Shown here: in pieces, positions 6,812 through 14,378 of the stretch
Position numbering within the stretch: the first letter of the stretch is position 1
Layout: each line of letters begins with the position of its first letter
Assembly (NCBI GenBank): GCA_905198745.1
Contig: CAJKDU010000040.1
Coordinates: 1 to 21,283 of the forward strand
DNA length: 21,283 nucleotides
Origin: an uncultured Prevotella sp.
GTDB taxonomy: Bacteria; Bacteroidota; Bacteroidia; Bacteroidales; Bacteroidaceae
Direction of reading: 5' to 3'
Notes under the pieces: model-generated
What the model was told of the DNA's origin: nothing
Database searches by the model: none
The model's input: the letters and a program-made list of their open reading frames with translations, nothing else
Position numbers and translations under genes: made by a program

Positions 6812-9796
6812 ATGCAAAACAAAGGAATTGTAATTGTAACTGCCGTCTTACTGACGCTTGCAAGCATCTTCTATCTGTCATTCTCGGTGGCCACCGGCTA
6901 CTATGACAGTCAGGCAGCAAAGATTAAAGATCCCATTGCTCAGCAGGACTACAAGGATTCTGTGAAGTATCTGGGTATTTATTCTTACCAGAAGTGTCTT
7001 GAAACTCAGATAGGTCTCGGACTTGACCTGAAGGGCGGTATGAACGTCATCCTTGAAGTTTCTGTTCCCGATCTCGTGGAGAACCTTGCCGACCACAAAA
7101 CCACTCCAGGTTTTGTACGTGCAATGGAAATGGCTCGTGCAGAGGAGGAAAAGACACAGGGCGACTTCATCTCTATTTTCGTTAAGTGCTATCACCAGGC
7201 AGCACCCGGACACAGTCTTGCTGAAATCTTCGCTACTCAAGAATTGAAGGACGAAGTGAAGACCACCAGTTCTGACGCTGATGTGGAGAAGGTGCTCCGC
7301 AAGAAGGTGGCAGACAACGTGAACGATGCCAAGAATGTAATCACTAAGCGTATTGACAAGTTCGGCGTGGTTCAGCCTAACATCCAGATGTTGGAAGGCC
7401 AGGAAGGACGTATCATGGTTGAAATGCCTGGTGTCCGCGAGCCGGAGCGTATGCGTAAGCTCCTCCAGGGTAGTGCTAATCTCGAGTTCTGGGAGACTTA
7501 TAGTTCCGACGAAATTGTGCCTTATCTCGTGCAGCTTGACCAGCGCTTGGCTGGCGGCGATGAGGAAGAGGCTTCTGCAGACACAACAGCTGTCAAGACT
7601 GACAGCGCTGCTGTCGCTGCTCCTGTAAAGAGCAAGTTCCAGATAAAGAAAGCAGACAACAAGAAGAATATTGTCAGCGAAGAGACTCAGGCCAAGAAAC
7701 TGCATCCGCTGCTCTCCATGTTGCAGACCATGAACCAGCAACTCAGCATGGTTGGTATGGCAAGCATTCGCGATACTGCCGCTATCAACAAGATGTTGCA
7801 CTCGGCTATCGCCAAGCAGGTGTTGCCTTCAGACGTGAAGTTGCTCTGGAGTGCCAAGCCTACAGACCTCATCAAGAACAACAAGAAAATCTATGAGCTG
7901 CATGCCATCAAGGTGACAACCAGCGATGGCCGTGCTCCTATCGAGGGCGATGTGGTGACAGATGCCAGCGACCAGTTCAATAATCTCACCGGTCAGCCGG
8001 AGGTTAGCATGACCATGAACCAGGAAGGCGCACGCGAGTGGGCTGCACTTACCAAGGCCAACGTAGGACGTGCTATCGCTATCGTGCTTGATGGCGCTGT
8101 GTACAGCTCTCCTCGTGTAAACGGTGAAATCAGTGGCGGTCAGTCGTCAATCAGCGGTAACTTCACAGTGGAAGATACCAAAGACCTTGCCAACACATTG
8201 AAGTCAGGTCGTATGAAAGCTCCTGTACGCATTGTTCAGGAAGAAGTGGTTGGTCCTTCATTGGGTGCACAGTCTATCCAGCAGGGTCTTACCTCATTCG
8301 TGATTGCCTTCGTGCTCCTCATCATCTTCATGGTGATGCTCTACGGATTCATCCCCGGCATGGTTGCCAACACGGCTTTGATTCTCAACCTCTTCTTTAC
8401 GTTGGGCATTATGGCGTCGTTCCAGTCGGCACTCACCATGCCTGGTATTGCCGGTATCGTGCTCACGCTCGGTATGGCTGTGGACGCCAATGTACTTATA
8501 TATGAGCGCACGCGTGAGGAACTCAAGGTGGGCAAGAATATCCAGCAGGCCATTGCCGAAGGTTATGGCAACGCCTTCTCGGCCATCTTCGACTCCAACC
8601 TCACCTCTATCATCACAGGTGTTATCCTGCTCGTCTTCGGTACAGGACCTATCCGTGGCTTTGCCACCACATTGATTATCGGTATCATCTGCTCGTTCTT
8701 CACGGCCGTGTTCTTGACACGTCTTGTTTATGAGCGTCAGATGAAGAAAGACAAGTGGTTGGGCATTACCTTCGACACCGCTTTCTCTCGCGGCATTTTC
8801 CGCAATCCTACCTATCGTTTCATGTCGATGGCCAAGAAGACCTTTACCTTCACGGCTGTTGTGGTTGTGCTCTTTGCCATCAGCTTTGCTGTTCGTGGCT
8901 TGAGCCGCAGCATCGACTTCACCGGTGGCCGAAACTATGTCATCAAGTTCGAGAAGCCTACAGAGCCTGAGCAGATTCGCGAAGTTCTCGCTAATGCGTT
9001 CCCTGGCAGCAACGTGGGCGCACTTGCACTTGGTACAGACGGCATGACCATCCGCGTGTCAACCAACTACAAGATTGAAAGCAACAGTCCTTCTGTAGAC
9101 AACGAGGTGGAAAACATCCTCTTCAAACAGTTGTCTAAGGCTGGATTGGTGACACAGAAGAGTGTGGAGGCATTCAAGAATCCTGATATCCGCCAAGGTG
9201 GTTCCATCATCAGCAGCACCAAGGTAGGTCCTGCTGTGGCCAAGGACATCACCAACGGAGCCATTATCAGTGTTATCATTGCCCTCTTCGCCATCTTTAT
9301 CTATATCCTTATTCGTTTCAGCAACGTGGCATTCTCTATCGGTTCTATCGTTGCTTTGGCAGTAGATACGGTGATTGTGATTGGCTGCTTCTCAGCTTGC
9401 TGGGGATGGATGCCCTTCTCGCTCGAGATAGATCAGTCGTTTATCGGTGCCATCTTGACCGTTATCGGTTACTCAATCAACGATAAGGTGATTGTGTTCG
9501 ACCGTATTCGTGAGAACCTCAAGTTGCATCCTAAGCAGGAGTTGGGCGACCTCTTCAATGAGTCTATCAACCAAACCTTGGCACGTACCGTGAAGACATC
9601 AGCCACGACATTGCTCGTGTTGTTGTGTATCTTCTTCCTCGGTGGTGAGAGCATCCGTAGCTTCTCGTTCGCTATGATTATCGGTGTGGTAGTAGGTACA
9701 TTGAGCTCTATCTTCATTGCAGCTCCTACTGCTTACCTGACACTTGGTCACAAGCACAACAAGCAGAACAAGAATCTCGCAGCAGCAGAGGCATAA
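6812..9796 (+). CDS. secDF: Protein translocase subunit SecDF (fused SecD-SecF)
   Basis: Inner-membrane RND-type motor that uses the proton gradient to help complete Sec-dependent export. At 994 aa it is a SecD-SecF fusion, usual in Bacteroidetes. The N-terminal transmembrane helix (about 5-26) is followed by the SecD motif GLGLDLKGGMNV (from residue 68). An acidic/alanine-rich linker-like insert lies at about 248-283 (GGDEEEASADTTAV). The SecD membrane domain carries LGMAVDANVLIYERTREE with the conserved Asp near 558. SecF begins around residue 660, with DFTGGRNYVIKF near 702 and GYSINDKVIVFDRIREN with its conserved Asp near 891. Twelve membrane helices are expected. It has its own promoter and a strong terminator, so it appears monocistronic. 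Confidence 0.97.
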   Translation: MQNKGIVIVTAVLLTLASIFYLSFSVATGYYDSQAAKIKDPIAQQDYKDSVKYLGIYSYQKCLETQIGLGLDLKGGMNVILEVSVPDLVENLADHKTTPGFVRAMEMARAEEEKTQGDFISIFVKCYHQAAPGHSLAEIFATQELKDEVKTTSSDADVEKVLRKKVADNVNDAKNVITKRIDKFGVVQPNIQMLEGQEGRIMVEMPGVREPERMRKLLQGSANLEFWETYSSDEIVPYLVQLDQRLAGGDEEEASADTTAVKTDSAAVAAPVKSKFQIKKADNKKNIVSEETQAKKLHPLLSMLQTMNQQLSMVGMASIRDTAAINKMLHSAIAKQVLPSDVKLLWSAKPTDLIKNNKKIYELHAIKVTTSDGRAPIEGDVVTDASDQFNNLTGQPEVSMTMNQEGAREWAALTKANVGRAIAIVLDGAVYSSPRVNGEISGGQSSISGNFTVEDTKDLANTLKSGRMKAPVRIVQEEVVGPSLGAQSIQQGLTSFVIAFVLLIIFMVMLYGFIPGMVANTALILNLFFTLGIMASFQSALTMPGIAGIVLTLGMAVDANVLIYERTREELKVGKNIQQAIAEGYGNAFSAIFDSNLTSIITGVILLVFGTGPIRGFATTLIIGIICSFFTAVFLTRLVYERQMKKDKWLGITFDTAFSRGIFRNPTYRFMSMAKKTFTFTAVVVVLFAISFAVRGLSRSIDFTGGRNYVIKFEKPTEPEQIREVLANAFPGSNVGALALGTDGMTIRVSTNYKIESNSPSVDNEVENILFKQLSKAGLVTQKSVEAFKNPDIRQGGSIISSTKVGPAVAKDITNGAIISVIIALFAIFIYILIRFSNVAFSIGSIVALAVDTVIVIGCFSACWGWMPFSLEIDQSFIGAILTVIGYSINDKVIVFDRIRENLKLHPKQELGDLFNESINQTLARTVKTSATTLLVLLCIFFLGGESIRSFSFAMIIGVVVGTLSSIFIAAPTAYLTLGHKHNKQNKNLAAAEA

Positions 9797-9820
9797 GTCC
9801 TCTCTTTGCTTGAATATAAT

Positions 9821-9876
9821 AAAGGCTATCATTGGCTTGTCTTAACGACAGTGTCCAATGATAGCCTTTCTCTTTA
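9821..9876 (+). terminator. Strong intrinsic terminator of secDF
   Basis: A perfect 15-bp stem: AAAGGCTATCATTGG (9821-9835) and CCAATGATAGCCTTT (9855-9869), with a 19-nt loop, followed by the T-rich CTCTTTA. It lies 24 nt after the secDF stop. Confidence 0.88.
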
Positions 9877-10231
9877 TCCTGTTGGTGAGATGGTTTTGGC
9901 TGCCTCTCCCTTTCGTCGCGAACGTACAGAAGTCAAACGGGACATTCTGTGGCAAAGAATTGGACCAGGAAATTTGTATTGCTAATGCTAACTATTCGGG
10001 CCTTAGATAAAACGCTACAACAATCAGCACCTACCAATATGGGAAGTAACTCAGATTCTGGTAGATCCTTGATAATTAATAACAGAACACGGGGCTTATT
10101 TGTGTATGACAACAAGTGTACATACATAAATTCAAATTTCCGAAAATATCTATCACCTATCACTAATTGAGCGCTCTAAAGCTTGTAAACGGCTGAAAAT
10201 AAGCCTACAAGTCTTGCTGCCCCACCAAAAT

Positions 10232-10275
10232 CTATCACTAATCCATCACTATACTATCACTAATCCCTCACTATT
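10232..10275 (+). repeat. 22-bp tandem repeat with 11-bp substructure
   Basis: Two adjacent 22-bp units (10232-10253, 10254-10275) match at 20 of 22 positions. Each splits into two 11-mers: CTATCACTAAT, CCATCACTATA, CTATCACTAAT, CCCTCACTATT. A similar CTATCACCTATCACTAAT run occurs at about 10150-10167. The repeats are too short and too few to be a CRISPR array. Confidence 0.8.
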
Positions 10276-10296
10276 GTTCTTGTTGTTCTTTTTATG

Positions 10297-10603
10297 GGGC
10301 TTCCTGAATTGGGAGTGACACCTGAAGTTGCAGTTTCCGAATGGATGTAAATTACGGTTCATCCGGGATCTGGAGTGATACATATGGTGCATCGTTTGGA
10401 TTGAGAGAAAAACGGGCTGAAAGTCTTGCCATTTACTTGACTTCCTCTTGCTACCTTATTGGATAATTATTGGCTCTTCCAATATTTGGAGTGACACATG
10501 ATATTGTGGTATCGGGTTAACATGACGTGCGGGCTTAAAAACCGATTTTCTGTTTGGGCCTAACGGATGACAAACAAACATCACTCCAAATTCCGGAAGA
10601 ACC
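10297..10603. repeat. Cluster of four degenerate copies of a dispersed 60-70 bp element
   Basis: Copies share CTTCC, a GGAGTGA core and, further on, a CGGGCTGAAA-like end. Plus-strand copies start near 10297, 10359 and 10472. A minus-strand copy occupies 10542-10603 directly after the third, forming a head-to-head pair. The minus copy is the best match to an outside copy at 20767-20827: 61-62 bp with only about eight differences, as counted by eye. GGAGTGA cores are at 10312, 10372 and 10488, and as TCACTCC near 10580. No protein is encoded. It resembles an intergenic repeat family whose mobilising enzyme, if any, is not here. Confidence 0.65.
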
Positions 10604-10936
10604 TAAATTACTTCCGAATCGGATGTAATCTCCCAATATACTTGTTGTCGCTATTTGATCTATGACTGACTAACGATATGTTTGAGGCTGACTTGTGATT
10701 GGTCCTACCGGTTGGGCACTCATTGCCTATGCAGTGGGCATAGTTTGCCCAAATCGGGTGGCTATTTTGGGGGTGTCTCGCTCGAACTTGACAAAAAGTG
10801 AAATCGGTGATGGAAGTGATGGATATTTTCCATCTATCACGCATCTATCACTCCGTTATCTCGCATGCTGTCAACTCTAAAATGTCAGATATCATGAAAA
10901 GTGATGGATTTTGCCCAAAAACTAAAAACTTTTTTG

Positions 10937-10952
10937 CGCGCACGTATGCGCG
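10937..10952. repeat. GC-rich short palindrome
   Basis: CGCGCA-CGTA-TGCGCG forms a 6-bp stem with a 4-nt loop, preceded by T6 and a GTGATGGATTTTGCCC stretch. It stands out from the AT-richer surroundings. T-runs are on the wrong side for a plus-strand terminator and become A-runs after it on the minus strand. Confidence 0.55.
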
Positions 10953-11142
10953 TAAGATGCCGTCGTCCAACAATCCATAAGGCGGGAAATGGCTTCCGGT
11001 AATGGTAAGGCTTTCACTCTGCTCTTTGATACAGACCAGTAGCTTTGTTATGTTGTGGACCATCACTACAAATAGTGGTAGATACTGATTCTTTAGAATT
11101 GACAGGAAATAAACGCTTTGTTTGTCGGGGATGTAAGAAAAC

Positions 11143-11176
11143 AAAAAGGTTGCACCATTTCACAATGGCACAACCT
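11143..11176 (-). terminator. Rho-independent terminator of glnN
   Basis: On the minus strand, AGGTTGTGCCATT pairs with AATGGTGCAACCT (11147-11176) with two G-U pairs in the middle and a short loop, followed by TTTTTG (complement of 11142-11147). It lies 51 nt beyond the glnN stop. Confidence 0.82.
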
Positions 11177-11226
11177 GCAAACTTAAACAACCAATAAAAG
11201 AAATAGATTGTTCCTTTTATTATTCT

Positions 11227-13416
11227 TTATCTGATGAAGAGTAATTCGCGATACTTGGGCAGAGTCCAAAGCTCGTCAGAAACTACAAGTTCGAGCTTGT
11301 CTATCTGATAGCGGATCTTGTCCATCTTGGGCTCTACGGTGTCGTGGTATGCGATGGCCTTTTCATGCTCGTCGGTAATTTTGTTGGCCACCTTGCGTGC
11401 ATTGACGAGCTCTTCCACTCCAGTCTCGATAGCCTGTGTGCGCTCGGCAATCTCTTCAATTATCTTCTTGTTACGTTCTGTCAGTTTAGCAGCTTTTTCT
11501 GCGGGGAAGATGTCGTACATGCTCTGTACGTTCTTGGCCAACTGACTCTGATAGTGGGTGCAGACTGGGATGATGTGGTTCATGGACAGGTCGCCGAACA
11601 CACGTGCCTCAATCTGTATTTTCTTGGTATAGGTTTCCCACTTCACCTCGTTGCGTGCTTCCAACTCTTTCTTGGTCATCACGTTCATGCTTTCGAACAT
11701 CTTCACGCTGGCGTCATCCAGGTAGCGTTCAAAGATTTTCGGGCAAGAAGTCTCGCAATCAAGACCACGCTTCTTGGCTTCTTCAACCCATTCGTCAGAG
11801 TAACCGTTGCCCTCAAAGTGGATGGGCTTGCAGTACTTGGCGTCTTCGCGAACCACGTCGAGAATAGCAGAAATCTTTTCTTCACCCTTGGCGATGAGTG
11901 CGTCTACACGCTTCTTGAATTCTACCAATGCTTCGGCTACGGCAGTGTTGAGCACGATCATGGCTGACGCACAGTTAGCCTCTGAACCTACGGCACGGAA
12001 CTCAAAGCGGTTGCCGGTGAAGGCAAATGGAGACGTACGGTTACGGTCTGTATTGTCGATGAGCAGTTCGGGAATCTCGGGAATGTCAAGCTTCAATGCC
12101 TGTTTGCCTGCGATGTTGAGGATATCCTCCTTGTCAGACTTTTCCACGTGGTTGAGAATCTCGGTGAGCTGGTGACCCAAGAATGAGGAAATGATGGCTG
12201 GAGGTGCCTCGTTGGCTCCCAGACGATGGGCGTTTGTTGCACTCATGATGCTCGCCTTGAGCAGTCCGTTGTGCTTGTACACAGCCATCAGTGTTTCTAC
12301 GATAAACACGATAAAACGAAGGTTGTCTTCGGGAGTCTTGCCGGGACCATGGAGCAAAATGCCGGTGTCTGTTGCGAGACTCCAGTTGTTGTGCTTACCA
12401 GAACCGTTGATGCCATCGAAAGGTTTCTCGTGGAGGAGCACACGGAATCCGTGGCGGCGAGCTACCTTCTTCATCAGTGACATGAGCAGCATGTTGTGGT
12501 CTACGGCAAGGTTTGTCTCTTCAAAGATTGGTGCCAACTCAAACTGGTTGGGAGCCACCTCGTTGTGGCGTGTCTTGCAAGGAATGCCCAATTCGAGAGC
12601 CTGGATTTCCAGGTCTTTCATGAAAGCCTGAACACGTTCAGGAATGATTCCGAAGTAGTGGTCATCCATCTGCTGGCTCTTTGCCGAGTCATGTCCCATG
12701 AGGGTACGGCCGGTAAGCATCAGGTCTGGACGTGCGGAATAGAGGCCTTCGTCAACGAGGAAATACTCCTGTTCCCATCCGAGGTTGGAAACTACTTTCT
12801 TCACGTCAGGATAGAAATAGTGGCAAACGTCTGTAGCAGCCACGTTTACGGCGTGCAGAGCCCGGAGCAGAGGAGCCTTATAGTCAAGAGCCTCACCGGT
12901 ATAAGAGATGAAAATGGTTGGGATGCAGAGTGTGTCGTCGATGATAAATACGGGTGACGTTGGATCCCATGCTGAGTAACCGCGTGCCTCGAAAGTGTTG
13001 CGTATACCACCACTTGGGAATGAACTGGCATCAGGCTCCTGCTGTACGAGCAACTTTCCAGAGAATTCCTCAATCATACCGCCCTTGCCGTCGTGCTCGA
13101 TGAAGGCATCGTGCTTCTCGGCTGTTCCCTCGGTAAGCGGCTGGAACCAGTGCGTGTAGTGTGTCACACCATTCTCTTCGGCCCACTGCTTCATGCCTGC
13201 AGCCACAGCGTTGGCTATGGAGCGGTCGAGCTTGGAACCGTTGTCGATCACGTCGATGAGTTTCTCATAGACATCGGCAGGAAGATATTTGTACATCTTC
13301 GCACGGTTGAACACGTACTTGCTGAAGAATTCCGACGGACGCTCCACGGGAGCAATCACTTCGAGAGGTTTTTTCTTGAATGCCTCTTCGACAACCTGAA
13401 ATCTCAAATTTGCCAT
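11227..13416 (-). CDS. glnN: Type III glutamine synthetase
   Basis: Makes glutamine from glutamate, ammonia and ATP; a cytoplasmic enzyme and the main ammonium-assimilating synthetase in many Bacteroidales. At 729 aa it has the GSIII length, far above the roughly 450-470 aa of GSI. GSIII features are visible: an N-terminal segment (EAFKKKPLEV...RPSEFFSKYVFN) specific to this type, the metal-binding GWEQEYFLVDEG, KTRHNEVAPNQFELAPI, and the ATP/glutamate-binding GINGSGKHNNWSL. It starts MANLRFQVVEEAF and ends normally. It is transcribed away from torF-dapL-dapF with a 190-nt gap holding its own promoter. Nearby glnK and amtB suggest ammonium-dependent control, although no regulator gene is in the window. 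Confidence 0.97.
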   Translation of the reverse strand: MANLRFQVVEEAFKKKPLEVIAPVERPSEFFSKYVFNRAKMYKYLPADVYEKLIDVIDNGSKLDRSIANAVAAGMKQWAEENGVTHYTHWFQPLTEGTAEKHDAFIEHDGKGGMIEEFSGKLLVQQEPDASSFPSGGIRNTFEARGYSAWDPTSPVFIIDDTLCIPTIFISYTGEALDYKAPLLRALHAVNVAATDVCHYFYPDVKKVVSNLGWEQEYFLVDEGLYSARPDLMLTGRTLMGHDSAKSQQMDDHYFGIIPERVQAFMKDLEIQALELGIPCKTRHNEVAPNQFELAPIFEETNLAVDHNMLLMSLMKKVARRHGFRVLLHEKPFDGINGSGKHNNWSLATDTGILLHGPGKTPEDNLRFIVFIVETLMAVYKHNGLLKASIMSATNAHRLGANEAPPAIISSFLGHQLTEILNHVEKSDKEDILNIAGKQALKLDIPEIPELLIDNTDRNRTSPFAFTGNRFEFRAVGSEANCASAMIVLNTAVAEALVEFKKRVDALIAKGEEKISAILDVVREDAKYCKPIHFEGNGYSDEWVEEAKKRGLDCETSCPKIFERYLDDASVKMFESMNVMTKKELEARNEVKWETYTKKIQIEARVFGDLSMNHIIPVCTHYQSQLAKNVQSMYDIFPAEKAAKLTERNKKIIEEIAERTQAIETGVEELVNARKVANKITDEHEKAIAYHDTVEPKMDKIRYQIDKLELVVSDELWTLPKYRELLFIR

Positions 13417-13473
13417 TTTCTTAATCTTTTATTATTGTTTAAACTTTTATTGTCTGTATCGTATAAAGCCTAA

Positions 13474-13491
13474 GTTTGCACTTGCAAAGAT
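13474..13491 (-). promoter_or_regulatory. Promoter and dyad of glnN
   Basis: TATCTTTG on the minus strand (complement of 13484-13491) is a consensus -7 box, about 70 nt before the start codon. The dyad TTTGCA-CT-TGCAAA at 13474-13487 overlaps its 3' half and the expected transcription start, a position suited to an operator. The upstream -33 box is poor, which would fit an activated promoter. Confidence 0.65.
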
Positions 13492-13524
13492 ACGGCTTTT
13501 TTCACTCTCTTGCATTGTTTTTGT

Positions 13525-13588
13525 ATCATTATTCAGCATTTTGACTGTCTTTTTGTATTTATAGGCAGTTCCGGTGCTGAATAATGAT
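13525..13588. repeat. Perfect 14-bp inverted repeat between glnN and torF
   Basis: ATCATTATTCAGCA (13525-13538) and TGCTGAATAATGAT (13575-13588) are exact reverse complements around a 36-nt segment. The segment contains a weaker pair (GACTG with CAGTT). It lies 18 nt past the torF stop and about 35 bp upstream of the glnN -7 box. There is no T-run after it on the minus strand, so termination of torF is possible but not standard. Confidence 0.8.
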
Positions 13589-13606
13589 GGCTTTCTCTAT
13601 CCTCTT

Positions 13607-14317
13607 TTAGGGATGGAGTGTGAATCCGAATACCAGGTAAGCTTTCTGTGTGCTTGGGTTGGCTGCCACGCTGGCAAACACCGGAACGGAGAACGAGTCG
13701 GTAATCTTGATGTCCTTGCTGGCTTTCAGCGAGATGTTTGTCACTGCAAATCCGTTTGCGTTGGCATAAGAACTGGTGGCCCAAGGCACCATGCCTACGG
13801 ATGCCGACCAGTCACAACCGCCTAACTTGAAAGGAGCCGTAGCCTCAAAATAGGATGAGTAGGCACGTTTGCCGCTCTTGTTGGCACCGTCGTTGCCCGC
13901 AAAGTTGGTGAACCACTGGAGCGACAGGGGACCGAAGTCGTAGCCTACGTTTGCTTCAAACAAGTGGGATGTCTTGTGGGCAGCATAGCAGAAATACTTC
14001 GTGTTGGGACTGTTAAACCAGTAGTCGGTCACGCCCACGTTGAAACCACCTGTCGAGTAAGCCAATGTCAGGTCAAGTTCCTTCGTGTCGGAAGATTCTG
14101 AGAGACCCACGTTGCCCCATGCTGAGAGTGACAAACCCTTGTAGCCGATACCCAACGTTGGCTGGATGCTCACTTCTCCGCATTTCTGGCCACGCCAGAT
14201 ATACTCGTTGACGAAGTCTGCCGAAACGGTTGTTTCCACCTTGTCCTGAGCTGTAGCTGCAGTGGCGATGGCCATCGTGCCGAGTGCCATCATGCCCAAT
14301 CTCTTCAAATCCTTCAT
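13607..14317 (-). CDS. TorF-like outer-membrane beta-barrel protein
   Basis: A 236-aa exported protein. Residues 1-23 form a clear signal peptide (KR charge, hydrophobic MMALGTMAIATAATA, cleavage before QDKVE). The rest shows alternating polar/aromatic strands typical of an outer-membrane barrel, beginning with SADFVNEYIWRGQ, characteristic of TorF/Gcw_chp-type putative porins (family named from memory), and ending in a beta-strand FGFTLHP. Known function for such proteins is limited. Its place between glnN and the dap genes, in the same island as the ammonium transporter, suggests a channel for nitrogen compounds, but that is inference only. It lies 61 nt after dapL on the same strand and could be the last gene of a dapF-dapL-torF transcript. 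Confidence 0.75.
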   Translation of the reverse strand: MKDLKRLGMMALGTMAIATAATAQDKVETTVSADFVNEYIWRGQKCGEVSIQPTLGIGYKGLSLSAWGNVGLSESSDTKELDLTLAYSTGGFNVGVTDYWFNSPNTKYFCYAAHKTSHLFEANVGYDFGPLSLQWFTNFAGNDGANKSGKRAYSSYFEATAPFKLGGCDWSASVGMVPWATSSYANANGFAVTNISLKASKDIKITDSFSVPVFASVAANPSTQKAYLVFGFTLHP

Positions 14318-14378
14318 AATCTTTTCCCTTTCTTTTTTAAGATGAAACTTTGTGTTTGTGTGTTATTATCTCTCTCTG

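Larger units (their letters stand above)
9877..11135. other. Repeat-rich non-coding region, about 1.26 kb
   Basis: No convincing gene on either strand. The longest frames (73 codons plus and 76 minus near 9.9-10.2 kb; 98 codons minus at 10848-11144) lack recognisable domains, start signals and neighbouring operon context. The DNA is rich in CTATCAC and GTGATGGA motifs (six TATCAC copies between 10140 and 10860). It contains a 22-bp tandem repeat, four degenerate copies of a 60-70 bp element, and a short GC palindrome at 10937-10952. It separates two clear terminators (secDF at its left, glnN at its right), so little transcription is expected to cross it. Confidence 0.6.

Noticed and set aside
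9933..10170. Overlapping 73- and 76-codon frames on both strands
   Set aside because: The plus frame begins at GTG, neither has a family motif, and both lie in repeat-rich DNA between two terminators.
10232..10275. CRISPR array
   Set aside because: Only two adjacent 22-bp units without spacers and no cas genes.
10848..11144. 98-codon minus-strand frame (FPPYGLLDDGILRAYVRAKKF)
   Set aside because: It runs through the GC palindrome and GTGATGGA repeats and ends at the glnN terminator; I recognise no family. A decayed gene fragment cannot be excluded.
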